Assembly: GCF_900115085.1 (NCBI RefSeq)
Contig: NZ_FOVF01000009.1
Coordinates: 1 to 64,000 of the forward strand
DNA length: 64,000 nt
Reading direction: 5' to 3'
DNA from: Dokdonella immobilis
Lineage (GTDB): Bacteria > Pseudomonadota > Gammaproteobacteria > Xanthomonadales > Rhodanobacteraceae
Within the stretch, counting starts at the first letter, position 1, and the number at the start of each line of letters is the position of its first letter. This document shows, one piece after another, positions 49,465 through 60,659 of the stretch. The notes under the pieces were generated by a model. It was not told where the DNA came from. It ran no database searches and was given only the letters and a program-made list of their open reading frames with translations. Made by a program: the position numbers and the translations under genes.

Positions 49465-50532
49465 GTGACCCCACGCACCGAGCGTCATTCGGCGATGCAC
49501 CGTTTCGTCCAGTCTGCGCTACAGCGCTCCGACATCGAACTGTCCAGCGCCTCCGCGGACGCAAGTTTCCGCAGCTACTGGCGCGTGGGCGGCGACGGCG
49601 CGGCCACGCACGCCGCCACGGCCGTCGTCATGGATGCGCCTCCGGACAAGGAGGACCTCGGCCCCTGGCTCGACATCGACAGGCGCCTGCGCGAGGCCGG
49701 ACTGCATGCACCGGAAGTCATCGCCGTCGAACGCGACCACGGTTTCGTCCTGATGGAGGATCTCGGTACCCGCACCTACCTGCCGGAACTCACTTCGAAA
49801 AGCGTCGACGCGCTCTACGCCGACGCACTCGATGCCTTGTTGCGCATGCAGACGGCGGTCGATGTCGCCGGCCTGCCCGACTACAGCCGGCAGCGGCTCA
49901 TCGACGAAATGCAACTGATGCCGGCCTGGTTTCTCGAACGCCATCTCGGCCATCCGGTATCGAGTGCCGAACAGGACGTCATCGCGGCCGCATTCACCGC
50001 CCTGGTCGAGGCCGCGGCGGAACAGCCGCGCGCATTCGTGCACCGCGATTTCCACAGCCGCAACCTGCTCGTCATCGAACGCGATGAAGCACCTGCCGGC
50101 ACCCGGCTGCTGGTCAATCCCGGCATCGTTGATTTCCAGGATGCCGTGGTCGGCCCGCTCACCTACGACCTCGTCTCGCTATTGCGCGATTGCTACATCG
50201 AGTGGGATCCGGAGCACGTCGCCGGCTGGGTCGAGGCCTACCGCATCCGCCTGCAGGCGGCGCATCTGCTCGGCCCCGAAGTCGGCACAGCGCAGATGAC
50301 GCGCTGGTTCGACCTGATGGGACTGCAGCGCCATCTCAAGGTTCTTGGGATTTTCTGTCGGCTCTGGTACCGGGACGGGAAACCCCAGTACCTGAACGAT
50401 CTGGCCCTGGTCTGGCGCTACGCGATCGGCACCGCACGCCGCTATCCGGAAACCGGCGAACTCGCCGACCTGCTCGAACGCGCGCTCGGCGATTCCGATA
50501 TCCGCAGGCCGCGCGGGTCCGCTGCCGGATGA
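49465..50532 (+). CDS. amgK: N-acetylmuramate/N-acetylglucosamine kinase AmgK
   Basis: Phosphorylates the anomeric position of MurNAc and GlcNAc in peptidoglycan recycling. The 355-residue protein has an aminoglycoside phosphotransferase-like fold: [10 protein letters not shown] hinge, catalytic loop [12 protein letters not shown] and metal-binding [20 protein letters not shown] start at 49465 is used, with an ATG at 49495 as alternative. The stop overlaps the murU start (ATGA), which supports the pathway assignment. Confidence 0.9.
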   Translation: MTPRTERHSAMHRFVQSALQRSDIELSSASADASFRSYWRVGGDGAATHAATAVVMDAPPDKEDLGPWLDIDRRLREAGLHAPEVIAVERDHGFVLMEDLGTRTYLPELTSKSVDALYADALDALLRMQTAVDVAGLPDYSRQRLIDEMQLMPAWFLERHLGHPVSSAEQDVIAAAFTALVEAAAEQPRAFVHRDFHSRNLLVIERDEAPAGTRLLVNPGIVDFQDAVVGPLTYDLVSLLRDCYIEWDPEHVAGWVEAYRIRLQAAHLLGPEVGTAQMTRWFDLMGLQRHLKVLGIFCRLWYRDGKPQYLNDLALVWRYAIGTARRYPETGELADLLERALGDSDIRRPRGSAAG

Positions 50533-51242
50533 GTCTGCGCAAGGCGATGATCTTCGCGGCCGGACGCGGCGAACGCATGCGTCCGCTGACCGACACCACG
50601 GCCAAGCCCCTGCTCCCGGCCGGTGGCAAGCGCCTGATCGAGTGGCACCTGGAAAAACTCGCGGCACTCGGCATCCGCGATGTCGTCATCAATACCTCCC
50701 ACCTTGCCGGCCAATTTCCGCAAGCGCTCGGCGACGGCGACCGCTGGGGACTGCGCATCCGCTATCTCGACGAGGGACCGGTCCCGCTCGAGACCGGAGG
50801 CGGCATGCTCAATGCCCTGCCCCTGCTCGGCCCGGAGCCGTTCCTGCTCGTCAACGGCGATGTCTGGTCCGACCTCGACTTCGCGACCCTGCCCGGCCGA
50901 CCACGCGGCCACGCGCATCTGGTCCTGGTGGCCAATCCATCCCACCACGCCGACGGCGACTTTGTCCTGGCCGACGACGGCACGGTCCACGCCGAAGGCG
51001 CGCCACGGTGGACCTACGCCGGCATCGGCGTGTTCCGTCCCGAACTGTTCGGCAACTGGCGGGAAGTCGTCGGCGAGGTCGATGGCGCCGATCAACGACC
51101 GCCACGCTTTCGGCTGCTTCCGCTGTTGGTGGACGCCATGCGCCGCGGCGCCGTCGGCGGTCAACGCCACGACGGGCACTGGGTCGATGTGGGAACGCCG
51201 CAGCGCTTGCGCGAGCTCGATGCCGGGCTGCGTCACGACTGA
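50529..51242 (+). CDS. murU: N-acetylmuramate alpha-1-phosphate uridylyltransferase MurU
   Basis: Transfers UMP to MurNAc-1-phosphate to give UDP-MurNAc, bypassing MurA. The 237-residue nucleotidyltransferase begins KAMIFAAGRGERMRPLTDTT and has the substrate and metal segments FLLVNGDVWSDLDF and YAGIGVFRPELF. Coupled to amgK by overlap. Converges on hda with 15 bases between them. Confidence 0.93.
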   Translation: MSLRKAMIFAAGRGERMRPLTDTTAKPLLPAGGKRLIEWHLEKLAALGIRDVVINTSHLAGQFPQALGDGDRWGLRIRYLDEGPVPLETGGGMLNALPLLGPEPFLLVNGDVWSDLDFATLPGRPRGHAHLVLVANPSHHADGDFVLADDGTVHAEGAPRWTYAGIGVFRPELFGNWREVVGEVDGADQRPPRFRLLPLLVDAMRRGAVGGQRHDGHWVDVGTPQRLRELDAGLRHD

Positions 51243-51257
51243 CTTTGCCGGCTTTCT

Positions 51258-51956
51258 TCAATCGGCTTCGTCGAGCAGTTGGCGCAGGAACGGTATCGTG
51301 ACCCGGCGCTGGGCCGCCAGGGTGGCGCGGTCGATGCGGTCGAGCAACGGGACCAGGGTGCCGAGATCGCGCGCCTGGCGGGCGAACAGCCAGTCGAGCA
51401 CGTTTTCGTCCAGTTCGATGCCTCGATCGGCCGCACGCACCTGCAGGGCCCGACGCCGGCTTGCTTCATCAAGCGGGCGCAAGAGCCATTGCGTGCAGGC
51501 GCCGAGACGGGAGACCAGGTCGGCAAGGCCCAGACCCAGCGCGGCCGGGGCATCGGATCCGGCGAACAGCAGGGTCGAGCCTTCGGCCAGGCAGCGGTTG
51601 TACAGGTCGAACAGGGCATGTTCGGCATCGCGCGCGCCGACGATGGCGTCGACGTTGTCGATGGCCAGCAGTTCGCTGCCGCCAAAGCGGCGGATCGTGT
51701 CGGCCACCGGTCTGGCGACACGTGCCAGGTCCAGGTACTGGGCGCTGCGCTGGCCAGCCAGCGCTTCGGCGCAGGCGGCGACCAGCAGGTGGGTCTTGCC
51801 GCTACCCCTGGCCCCGCACAGGTAGACCCGGTCGATGCCATCGCCGCGGGCCGCGTGGCGGAGGATGTCGATACCGTCCGCGTTGGCTCCGGCCAGGAAC
51901 GTCTCGAAGCGCTGATGCGCCGGCCAGCGCAGGGCCAGCGGAAGTTGTTCGCTCAT
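51258..51956 (-). CDS. hda: DnaA regulatory inactivator Hda
   Basis: AAA protein that promotes hydrolysis of DnaA-bound ATP after replication initiation. The 232-residue protein begins MSEQLPLALRWP, where QLPLAL is a sliding-clamp binding motif. Walker A is GARGSGKTHLL and the Walker B region is LLAIDNVDAIVG; the lid contains the arginine-rich SRRRALQVRAADRGI. The start overlaps the stop of the PerM-like gene (ATGA). This neighbourhood with perM and purM is common in gammaproteobacteria. Confidence 0.95.
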   Translation of the reverse strand: MSEQLPLALRWPAHQRFETFLAGANADGIDILRHAARGDGIDRVYLCGARGSGKTHLLVAACAEALAGQRSAQYLDLARVARPVADTIRRFGGSELLAIDNVDAIVGARDAEHALFDLYNRCLAEGSTLLFAGSDAPAALGLGLADLVSRLGACTQWLLRPLDEASRRRALQVRAADRGIELDENVLDWLFARQARDLGTLVPLLDRIDRATLAAQRRVTIPFLRQLLDEAD

Positions 51957-53140
51957 GCGTCGGATGCAGGGGCGGGTCCGGTCGGCGGCGCGACCGGTGG
52001 AGCATCCACCGCAATGCCGGATGCTTCGCTGCTCGCCGCCGCGATGTTGCCTTCGAGCACGATCGCCGAACCGGCCGGCGCGTCGTGATACATCTCGCTC
52101 TGCGTGTAGCGCTCGTAGGCGTAGCGCAACAGGACCATGACCACGGCCGCCAGCGGCAGCGCCAGCAGCACGCCGATGAAGCCGAACAGTTCGCCACCGG
52201 CGAGGATCGCGAACATGACCGCGACCGGATGCAGGCCGATCTTGTCGCCGACCAGCTTCGGCACCAGCACATAGCCTTCGAGCAACTGGCCGACCACGAA
52301 TACGACCAGGACGAAGATCACATGGACGGTATCCAGGCCCTGGACCACCGCCGCGATCACACCCATGCCGACGCCGACGATGGCCCCCATGTACGGCACG
52401 AAGCTGATCAGGCCGGCGATCATGCCGATCAGCGGGCCCACGCTGACGCCGACCAGCGAGAGCCCGACACCGTAGAAGGCGCCGAGCAGGAGCATCACGC
52501 TGATCTGGCCGCGCAGGAAGCCGCCCAGGGTTTCGTCCGACTCGCGGGCCAGGCGCGCCACGACCGGTTCGATCGCACGCGGCACCATGGCGTGGATGCG
52601 CTCGACGACGATGTTCCAGTCACGCAGAAGGTAGAACGCGGCGACCGGCACGATAACCAGGTTCAGCAGCCAGGCGACGATCGCAAACCCGGACTTCGAG
52701 ACCTTCGACAGCACGCTGGTGGCGAAACCGCCGGCCTCCTTCCAGTGGCCCTGGAGCATGCTGACCAGTTCGCTGCTGTCGAAGGTATCGAGGCTGACGC
52801 CGAAGCGGGCCTCGATCCAGGGCGTAGCCACGTCGCGGGCCCACTCGGTCCAGCGCGGCAACTGGTCGATGAAGCGCGCAACCTGGCGTTCCATGAACGG
52901 AATCAGGATCAGCACGATGGCAACCACCGCGAGGGTCAGGACCAGGAACACGAGGCTGACGCCCCATGAGCGCCCGACGCCCCGCGCCTGGAGCCGCTGC
53001 ACCAGCGGATTGAACAGATAGGCAAACAGCGCGGCGATCGCGAACGGCACCAGTGCCGGCCCGAGCAGGTACAGCACCCAGCCGATGAAAGCGACCAGGA
53101 GCAGCCACTTGAGACGAAGATCGATCGTGGTCGGAGGCAT
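51953..53140 (-). CDS. AI-2E/PerM family membrane protein
   Basis: A 395-residue inner membrane protein with about eight helices. It has the family features PLVQRLQARGVGRSWGVSLVF near the N-terminus and GAFYGVGLSLVGVSVGPLIGMIAGLISFVPY in the core, then FVVGQLLEGYVLVPKLVGDKIGLHPVAVMF. Such proteins are described as autoinducer exporters, permeases or sodium/proton antiporters; which applies here is unclear. The tail after the last helix is Pro/Ala-rich. Overlaps both hda and the phosphatidyltransferase gene. Confidence 0.88.
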   Translation of the reverse strand: MPPTTIDLRLKWLLLVAFIGWVLYLLGPALVPFAIAALFAYLFNPLVQRLQARGVGRSWGVSLVFLVLTLAVVAIVLILIPFMERQVARFIDQLPRWTEWARDVATPWIEARFGVSLDTFDSSELVSMLQGHWKEAGGFATSVLSKVSKSGFAIVAWLLNLVIVPVAAFYLLRDWNIVVERIHAMVPRAIEPVVARLARESDETLGGFLRGQISVMLLLGAFYGVGLSLVGVSVGPLIGMIAGLISFVPYMGAIVGVGMGVIAAVVQGLDTVHVIFVLVVFVVGQLLEGYVLVPKLVGDKIGLHPVAVMFAILAGGELFGFIGVLLALPLAAVVMVLLRYAYERYTQSEMYHDAPAGSAIVLEGNIAAASSEASGIAVDAPPVAPPTGPAPASDA

Positions 53141-53706
53141 CAGCGGGATTCCTGTTCTCTGCGTTCATGCGAGGCCTGGCGCGCACGCATGGACCAGACG
53201 ACCACGTAGTGTAGACCGCTGGCCACGGTCAGCGCCGCGGCGAGGAGAATGAAGGGATACTGTCCGGGCAGCTGCGGGAACCAGGCCAGGCGCAGCAATT
53301 CAGCCAGGACCAGCAGGATCTGGACCACGGTCGTGAGCTTGGACAGCCGACTCGGTTGTGCGTCGAACGGGCCGATCAGGTTGTGATAGGCGATCGCGCC
53401 GCAGACGATCACGACGTCGCGGCCGATGACCAGCGCGAACAGCCAGACCGGCACGCTGCCGATCAGGGTCAGCGCGGTGAATCCGGCCAGCAGCAGCAGC
53501 TTGTCGGCCAGCGGATCGAGCAATCCGCCGAGCCGGCTTTCCCAGCCGAAGTGCTTGGCCAGGTACCCGTCCACCGCATCACTGACGCCGGCGACCGCGG
53601 CCAGCAACAGGGCCACCTTGAATTCGCCGTGCGAGATCAGCCAGAAGACCGGCCACACCATCAGGATGCGCACACCGGTGACCAGATTGGGCAGGTGCCG
53701 CCACAT
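53140..53706 (-). CDS. CDP-alcohol phosphatidyltransferase family protein
   Basis: A 188-residue inner membrane enzyme with about five helices. The catalytic CDP-alcohol transferase motif is present (DAVDGYLAKHFGWESRLGG, then LLDPLADK) with all four Asp; the usual AR pair is AK. Likely makes phosphatidylglycerol phosphate or a related phospholipid head group; it may be a second PgsA-like enzyme of the genome. Overlaps the PerM-like gene (TGATG) and lies six bases after the DUF2066 gene. Confidence 0.87.
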   Translation of the reverse strand: MWRHLPNLVTGVRILMVWPVFWLISHGEFKVALLLAAVAGVSDAVDGYLAKHFGWESRLGGLLDPLADKLLLLAGFTALTLIGSVPVWLFALVIGRDVVIVCGAIAYHNLIGPFDAQPSRLSKLTTVVQILLVLAELLRLAWFPQLPGQYPFILLAAALTVASGLHYVVVWSMRARQASHERREQESR

Positions 53707-53712
53707 CGACGT

Positions 53713-54468
53713 TCACGGGCTCAGGATAAGCGTGGCATCGATGCCATCCAGCGGTGGACTGGCGCTGTTGACCCGCAACACGCCTTCGCCATCGACCGCT
53801 GCAAGCCAGCGATCGAGGCCGCCGGCAACGCTGAGGCGCACGAGGATGCCATCGCCACGCGCCTCCAGCGGCCAGGCCTGGCGTACCAGCGACTGCCGAG
53901 CCAGATAGCCCATGCCGCGCGCATAGTCCTCGGCGGAATGGATGCCGCTGATCCAGATTCGCCGCTCGACCGGCGTGGCATCGACGGGTGCGGCGGCACC
54001 GGCGACGGCCAGGCCGAGCCCGGCCAGCATGCGGTCCACGGCGCTGCTGTCGAATTCCGCGACCAGCATCAGGCGGGTGGTCGCCGCTCCGCTGGTTTCG
54101 TCGATGCCGCTGTCACGCCGGTAACGGTATTGCAGGACGTATTTGTCGGCATCGGCGACGGCCTTGGCCACCTCGGCACGGGCGAGAATGCCGGGATCGC
54201 CGCTGAGCCGGATCACGACATCGGCCAGGGCGGACTTGAGGGCACCGGCGCGCTCCGCTTCGGACTGGCTCGTGACCGGCGCTTCGCCGCTGTAGGTGGC
54301 CGGTGCCGCGGCGGCCTGCAGGCAGGCCAGCATGGCCATCAGGACCCCGGCGAGGAGCAGCCTGGCCCGACGGCAAATGACCGGCTTCAAGCAACGACCC
54401 GCCGAGGGCGGGCATTCCGGGCGTTGCCGCCATGCAGGCGTTGTATCGTCCATCGCAGTGCTGCGCAT
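53713..54468 (-). CDS. DUF2066 domain protein, exported
   Basis: A 251-residue protein of unknown function with a hydrophobic segment near residues 35-55 (LLLAGVLMAMLACLQAAAA) that looks like a signal peptide. The preceding 30 residues are unusually long for one. ATG 54468 has AGGGA seven bases upstream; a TTG at 54390 just before KPVICRR would give a standard signal peptide. The mature part has SEAERAGALKSALADVVIRLSGDP, typical of DUF2066. Heads an operon with the phosphatidyltransferase, perM and hda, divergent from purM. Confidence 0.8.
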   Translation of the reverse strand: MRSTAMDDTTPAWRQRPECPPSAGRCLKPVICRRARLLLAGVLMAMLACLQAAAAPATYSGEAPVTSQSEAERAGALKSALADVVIRLSGDPGILARAEVAKAVADADKYVLQYRYRRDSGIDETSGAATTRLMLVAEFDSSAVDRMLAGLGLAVAGAAAPVDATPVERRIWISGIHSAEDYARGMGYLARQSLVRQAWPLEARGDGILVRLSVAGGLDRWLAAVDGEGVLRVNSASPPLDGIDATLILSP

Positions 54469-54575
54469 GACGGAGTCCCTGGCCCTGTGGTGATGAGCGC
54501 CAGTCTGCACGAAGGCTCGCTACCTCGTCCATCCGGGCTGGTATCATTCGCGGCCCCGCGTACCCGGCTTTTCCC

Positions 54576-55613
54576 ATGTCGAACGATAACGAGGCCCTCA
54601 CCTACCGCGCCGCCGGCGTCGACATCGATGCCGGCAACGCTGTCGTCGAACGCATCAAGCCGCTGGTCGCGCGCACCTTCCGCAAGGAGGTCATGGCCGG
54701 ACTCGGCGGATTCGGCGGGCTGTTCGAACTCGGCGGACGCTACCGCGATCCGGTGCTGGTGTCGGGCACCGACGGCGTAGGCACCAAGCTCAAGCTCGCC
54801 CAGATCCTCGGCCGCCACGACACGATCGGCATCGACCTCGTTGGCATGTGCGTCAACGACGTGCTTGTCCAGGGTGCCGAACCGCTGTTCTTCCTCGACT
54901 ACTTCGCCACCGGCGCGCTCGACGTGGAGACCACGGTCGCAGTGGTCGGCGGCATCGCCACAGGCTGCGAGTTGGCCGGCTGCGCGTTGATCGGTGGCGA
55001 GACCGCGGAAATGCCGAGCATGTATCCGCCGGGCGAATACGATCTCGCCGGATTCTGCGTCGGCGCGGTCGAGAAACTGGCCCTGATCGACGGCACCCGC
55101 ATCCAGGCCGGCGACGCGATCATCGGCATCGCCTCATCGGGACCGCACTCCAACGGCTACTCGTTGATCCGGCGCATCCTCGAACGCGCCGGCAGTCCGT
55201 ACGACCTCGATCTCTCCGGCACCCGCCTCGACGACGCCCTGATGGCGCCGACGACCATCTACGTGAAGCCGGTGCTCAAGCTCATGCAGCAGCTGCCGGT
55301 GAACGGCATGGCCCACATCACCGGTGGCGGCCTGCGCGAAAACATCATTCGGGTCGTACCGGAGACGCTCGGCATCGACATCGACGGCAGTGCCTGGAAG
55401 GCGCCGGCCGTATTCGACTGGCTGCAGCGCGAGGGCAAGGTCGCGCGCGAGGAGATGCTGCGCACCTTCAACTGCGGGATCGGCTATGCCCTGATCGTCT
55501 CTCGCGAACACGCCGGCTCCGTGCTCGATGCGCTGGAGACGCTCGAACTGCAGGCCTGGACGATCGGCGAGGTGGTCTCCGCCACGGGCGACGCCCGCGT
55601 CCATATCCGCTGA
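54576..55613 (+). CDS. purM: Phosphoribosylformylglycinamidine cyclo-ligase
   Basis: AIR synthetase, fifth step of purine synthesis. The 345-residue protein has [61 protein letters not shown] and [21 protein letters not shown], all family signatures. Followed by purN 17 bases later. TATCAT at 54541-54546 could serve as a -10 box, but no -35 is clear. Confidence 0.97.
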   Translation: MSNDNEALTYRAAGVDIDAGNAVVERIKPLVARTFRKEVMAGLGGFGGLFELGGRYRDPVLVSGTDGVGTKLKLAQILGRHDTIGIDLVGMCVNDVLVQGAEPLFFLDYFATGALDVETTVAVVGGIATGCELAGCALIGGETAEMPSMYPPGEYDLAGFCVGAVEKLALIDGTRIQAGDAIIGIASSGPHSNGYSLIRRILERAGSPYDLDLSGTRLDDALMAPTTIYVKPVLKLMQQLPVNGMAHITGGGLRENIIRVVPETLGIDIDGSAWKAPAVFDWLQREGKVAREEMLRTFNCGIGYALIVSREHAGSVLDALETLELQAWTIGEVVSATGDARVHIR

Positions 55614-55630
55614 ACGGCGCGGTTGGATTC

Positions 55631-56293
55631 ATGCGCATTGTCGTCCTCGCTTCAGGTCGGGGCAGCAATCTCGAGGCCCTGATCGATGCGCAGCGCGATG
55701 CGCGACTGCCGATCAGCATCGCCGCCGTCCTTTCCGACAAGGCCGACGCCCGCGCCCTCGAGGTTGCGCGCGCGGCCGGCATCGCGGCAATCCATGTGGA
55801 TCCGCGTGCCTTCGGGTCGCGCCGCGAGTTCGATGACGCCTTGTTCGCCGCCATCGCCGGGGCAAGACCCGAGCTGATCGTCCTGGCCGGCTTCATGCGC
55901 ATCATCGATCCGGCGGCATTTGCGCCCTGGCTCGGCCGCATCATCAATATCCATCCGTCGCTGCTGCCCCGATATCCCGGCCTGCATACGCACCGCCGCG
56001 CACTCGAGGCCGGTGATCACCTGCACGGCGCCAGCGTGCACTTCGTCACCGCCGAACTCGACGGCGGCCCGGTGCTGGGCCAGACCCGGCTCGAGATCCG
56101 TCCCGACGACACCCCGCAGTCCCTGGCCGAGCGGCTCCTCCCGCAGGAACACCGGTTGCTGGTGGCCTGTGTCGGCCTGCTGGCGAGCGGCCGGATCCGC
56201 TGGCGCACGACGGGCATCTTCCTCGATGGCCGGCCGCTGGCGAATCCCCTGCAACTCGACGAACACGGTGAATGGATCGACGATGCCGGCTGA
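55631..56293 (+). CDS. purN: Phosphoribosylglycinamide formyltransferase
   Basis: Third step of purine synthesis using 10-formyltetrahydrofolate. The 220-residue protein begins MRIVVLASGRGSNLEAL. Catalytic residues N106, H108 (INIHPSLLPRYPG) and D144 (FVTAELDGGPVL) are all present. Next to purM, as in E. coli. The frame is open far upstream within purM but the start with the conserved N-terminus was chosen. Confidence 0.97.
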   Translation: MRIVVLASGRGSNLEALIDAQRDARLPISIAAVLSDKADARALEVARAAGIAAIHVDPRAFGSRREFDDALFAAIAGARPELIVLAGFMRIIDPAAFAPWLGRIINIHPSLLPRYPGLHTHRRALEAGDHLHGASVHFVTAELDGGPVLGQTRLEIRPDDTPQSLAERLLPQEHRLLVACVGLLASGRIRWRTTGIFLDGRPLANPLQLDEHGEWIDDAG

Positions 56294-56353
56294 CCATGCG
56301 GCGTTCATGTTCGACGGTCCAGAATTGGGCGATTCCAAGCGGAGTACCGAGCC

Positions 56354-57058
56354 TTGATCCGAATCACTGCCCTTTCCCTGTGCGCCATGCTGCCGGCAAT
56401 GGCGCTCGCACAATCGCCGATCGCTCCGTTCAGCGCCGAATACCAGACCTTGCGCAACGGCAAGGAACTCGCGCGCACGACGATCAAGCTCGGCGAGAAC
56501 GACGATTCGACCACGACCCTGCTGACCACCACCGAAGGGACCTCCGGGCTGGCCAAGCTTGCGGGACTCGATGTCAGCGAGGAATCAGTGGTGCGCTGGG
56601 TCGGTGGCCGCCCGGAGACGATCCAATACGATTTCCGCCAGGACGTGGCTTTCAAGAACCGCCGGCGCCATGGCGAATTCGACTGGACGACCGGCCAGGT
56701 GCACATGGTCGACGGCAAGAGCGACGCCCGCTATGCCCTGGTGCCGAATGCGGTCGACCGGCACGCGCTGACCCTGGCCCTGGCCGCCGACCTGTCACGC
56801 AACGCCGAGCAGTTCGACTACAAGGTCGCGATGAAGGACGCCATCGAGGATGTCCGCTATACGCGCTGCGGGGATGACGTCGAGCTGACCGTGCCCGCCG
56901 GCACCTTTTCGACGCGCTGCCTCGAGCGCGTGCGGGCCAAACGCACCTCGAAGATCTGGTTCGTCGAGAACAACGGCTGGATACCCGTGCAGATCGAACA
57001 GATCGAGAGCAAGGGCGACACGGTCACGCTGCGGCTGGTGTCGGTGGAGAAAGGCTGA
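56354..57058 (+). CDS. DUF3108 domain protein, exported
   Basis: A 234-residue protein with a clear signal peptide ([15 protein letters not shown]) from a TTG start at 56354. The mature part starts [20 protein letters not shown] and ends in a predicted beta-rich region with [20 protein letters not shown], typical of DUF3108 envelope proteins. Gene order with purMN is conserved in related genera, from memory. Function unknown. It converges on murA, with hairpin E between. Confidence 0.85.
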   Translation: MIRITALSLCAMLPAMALAQSPIAPFSAEYQTLRNGKELARTTIKLGENDDSTTTLLTTTEGTSGLAKLAGLDVSEESVVRWVGGRPETIQYDFRQDVAFKNRRRHGEFDWTTGQVHMVDGKSDARYALVPNAVDRHALTLALAADLSRNAEQFDYKVAMKDAIEDVRYTRCGDDVELTVPAGTFSTRCLERVRAKRTSKIWFVENNGWIPVQIEQIESKGDTVTLRLVSVEKG

Positions 57059-57064
57059 CGCCTC

Positions 57065-57154
57065 GGGAATGGAGAATGGGGAATGGGGAATGGGAAAGCC
57101 AAAGCGCTACACGCTCCTGCTCCTCCCATTCTCCATTCCCTATTCCCCATTCCC
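57065..57154. repeat. Heptad-repeat hairpin E (between convergent genes)
   Basis: Left arm 57065-57092 has four heptads (GGGAATG, GAGAATG, GGGAATG, GGGAATG); right arm 57127-57154 has four complementary ones (CATTCTC, CATTCCC, TATTCCC, CATTCCC). It fills the 101-base gap between the DUF3108 gene and the murA stop, where a bidirectional terminator would be useful. Confidence 0.85.
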
Positions 57155-57159
57155 GACCA

Positions 57160-58760
<1,601 letters not shown>

Positions 58761-58811
58761 GAAGAGGCGGATTCCTGGCGATGCTGCGACGGACGGCCCA
58801 TCCGGGCCGTC

Positions 58812-58842
58812 TTGAGCGCCAGCAGGGGGTAACGGATACAAT
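58812..58842 (+). promoter_or_regulatory. Possible promoter of the kdsD-lpt operon
   Basis: A -10 box TACAAT (58837-58842) with TTGAGC (58812-58817) 19 bases upstream. Predicted initiation near 58849 would fall within the AGGGAG that precedes ATG 58854. Confidence 0.4.
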
Positions 58843-58853
58843 AGGGAGCGCCA

Positions 58854-59951
58854 ATGTTACTCAAAATACCGCTTCGCCGGAATCAAGCGCCGGCCGACCC
58901 GGCCATTTCGCTGCTCAATCCAGTCCTGATGAACGCCCAACTGAACACCCAAAACCTGACCCTGAACAGCCCGATCCTCGACGAATCGAAGATTCGCAAC
59001 AGCGCGATGACGGTGATCGAGACCGAGGCACGGGCGATCTCGGCCCTGCAGAAGCGCGTCAACGGCAGCTTCCTGCACGCCTGCCAGCTCATGTTCCAGT
59101 GCCACGGGCGGGTCGTCGTCATCGGCATCGGCAAGTCCGGGCACATCGCGCGCAAGATCGCTGCCACCCTGGCCTCGACCGGTACGCCGGCGTTCTTCGT
59201 GCATCCGGCCGAAGCCAGCCACGGCGATCTCGGCATGATCACGCAGAAGGACGTGGTCCTGAGCCTGAGCAATTCCGGTGAAACCGACGAACTGCTGACC
59301 ATCCTGCCATTGATCAAGCGCCAGAACGTGCCGCTGATCGCAATGACCGGCAACGAATTTTCCTCGCTGGCCAAGCTCGCCGACGTGCATCTCGACGTCT
59401 CGGTCTCCGAGGAGGCCTGCCCGCTCGGGCTGGCGCCGACGGCCAGCACCACCGCGGCCCTGGTCATGGGCGATGCACTGGCGATCGCGCTGCTCGAGGC
59501 CCGCGGCTTCACATCCGAGGATTTCGCCCGCTCCCACCCGGCCGGCACGCTGGGTCGGCGCCTGCTCGTGCGCATTAGCGACATCATGCATTCGGGCAAG
59601 CAGATCCCCGTGGTCGACCAGCACGACTCGCTGACTGCGGCCCTGGTCGAAATGACCCGCACCGGACTCGGCATGACCGCGGTCACCGACGATCAGGGTC
59701 ACCTGCTCGGCGTGTTCACCGACGGCGACCTGCGCCGCGCGGTCGACGACAACGACATCGATCTGCGCGACACCCGCGTCGGCAAGGTCATGACCTCGAA
59801 CCCCAAGACGATCACCGCCGACAAGCTCGCCGCCGAAGCGGCCCAGGTCATGGAGGCGTTCAAGATCCACGCCCTGCTCGTGGTCGATGACGAAAACCAC
59901 GTGGTCGGCGCCCTCAACATCCACGACCTGCTGCGCGCAAGGGTGGTTTGA
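58854..59951 (+). CDS. kdsD: D-arabinose 5-phosphate isomerase KdsD
   Basis: Makes arabinose 5-phosphate for Kdo, the inner-core LPS sugar. The 365-residue protein has an N-terminal SIS domain (VVVIGIGKSGHIARKIAATL, GETDELLTILPLIKR, TASTTAALVMGDALAIALL) and two CBS domains (about 240-365). ATG 58854 has AGGGAG five bases upstream, but ATG 58929 (MNAQLNTQNL), giving 340 residues, is nearer to the usual family length; a TACAAT at 58837-58842 also argues for the later start. Confidence 0.93.
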   Translation: MLLKIPLRRNQAPADPAISLLNPVLMNAQLNTQNLTLNSPILDESKIRNSAMTVIETEARAISALQKRVNGSFLHACQLMFQCHGRVVVIGIGKSGHIARKIAATLASTGTPAFFVHPAEASHGDLGMITQKDVVLSLSNSGETDELLTILPLIKRQNVPLIAMTGNEFSSLAKLADVHLDVSVSEEACPLGLAPTASTTAALVMGDALAIALLEARGFTSEDFARSHPAGTLGRRLLVRISDIMHSGKQIPVVDQHDSLTAALVEMTRTGLGMTAVTDDQGHLLGVFTDGDLRRAVDDNDIDLRDTRVGKVMTSNPKTITADKLAAEAAQVMEAFKIHALLVVDDENHVVGALNIHDLLRARVV

Positions 59952-59958
59952 TTTGTTC

Positions 59959-60051
59959 GGGAATCGAGAATAGGGAATCGGGAATAGGCAGAAGCAACAA
60001 AAGAGCGCAGCCTCGCTCCGACCATTCCCTACTCCCCATTCCCCATTCCCG
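59959..60051. repeat. Heptad-repeat hairpin F (kdsD-kdsC gap)
   Basis: Left arm 59959-59986 has four heptads (GGGAATC, GAGAATA, GGGAATC, GGGAATA); right arm 60024-60051 has four complementary ones (CATTCCC, TACTCCC, CATTCCC, CATTCCC). It separates two genes that must be co-expressed, so it does not simply terminate transcription, or does so only partially. Confidence 0.82.
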
Positions 60052-60062
60052 GCTTTTTGACC

Positions 60063-60611
60063 ATGCCCCCCACCGACATTCCCGCCGAGATCCGTGAACG
60101 CGCCGGCCGCATCAGGCTCGCCCTTTTCGACGTCGATGGCGTGCTCACCGACGGGCGCCTCTGGTATGCCGAGGACGGCCACGAGCTGAAGGCATTCCAT
60201 GTCCATGACGGCCTCGGTCTCAAGCGCCTGCGTGCCAATGGCATTGAGGTGGCGATCATCACCGCGCGCATCAGCCACCTGGTCGCCCAGCGCATGGCCG
60301 AACTTGGCGTCGTCCATCTGTACCAGGGTCAAAGTGACAAGCGCATCTGTTTCGACCAGTTGCTGCACGCGCTGCAGCTTGAGGCCGGACAGTGCGCCTA
60401 TACCGGCGACGACCTGCCCGACCTCTGCGTCATGAACGAGGTCGGCCTGGCCATCGCAGTGGCCAACGCACATCCCACCGTCATTCGCCACGCGCACTGG
60501 CGCACTCAGAAGGAAGGTGGCTCCGGTGCGGTCCGGGAAGTCTGCGACCTGCTGCTGGAATCCCAGGGCAAGTCCGAATCGGAGCTGGCCGCGCATCTGG
60601 GGAGTCGCTGA
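60063..60611 (+). CDS. kdsC: 3-deoxy-D-manno-octulosonate 8-phosphate phosphatase KdsC
   Basis: HAD phosphatase that releases Kdo. The 182-residue protein has the nucleophile motif with D23 and D25 (LFDVDGVLTDG), the Lys/Thr region VAIITARIS and the metal-binding YTGDDLPDLCVM. The ATG at 60063 lies 11 bases after hairpin F; a TTG at 60057 is an unlikely alternative. Followed by lptC 48 bases later. Confidence 0.96.
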   Translation: MPPTDIPAEIRERAGRIRLALFDVDGVLTDGRLWYAEDGHELKAFHVHDGLGLKRLRANGIEVAIITARISHLVAQRMAELGVVHLYQGQSDKRICFDQLLHALQLEAGQCAYTGDDLPDLCVMNEVGLAIAVANAHPTVIRHAHWRTQKEGGSGAVREVCDLLLESQGKSESELAAHLGSR

Positions 60612-60659
60612 GTCCGTGTCGTTGCGATTGACCATGGCGGCCCCGAACGGGAACCGCCC

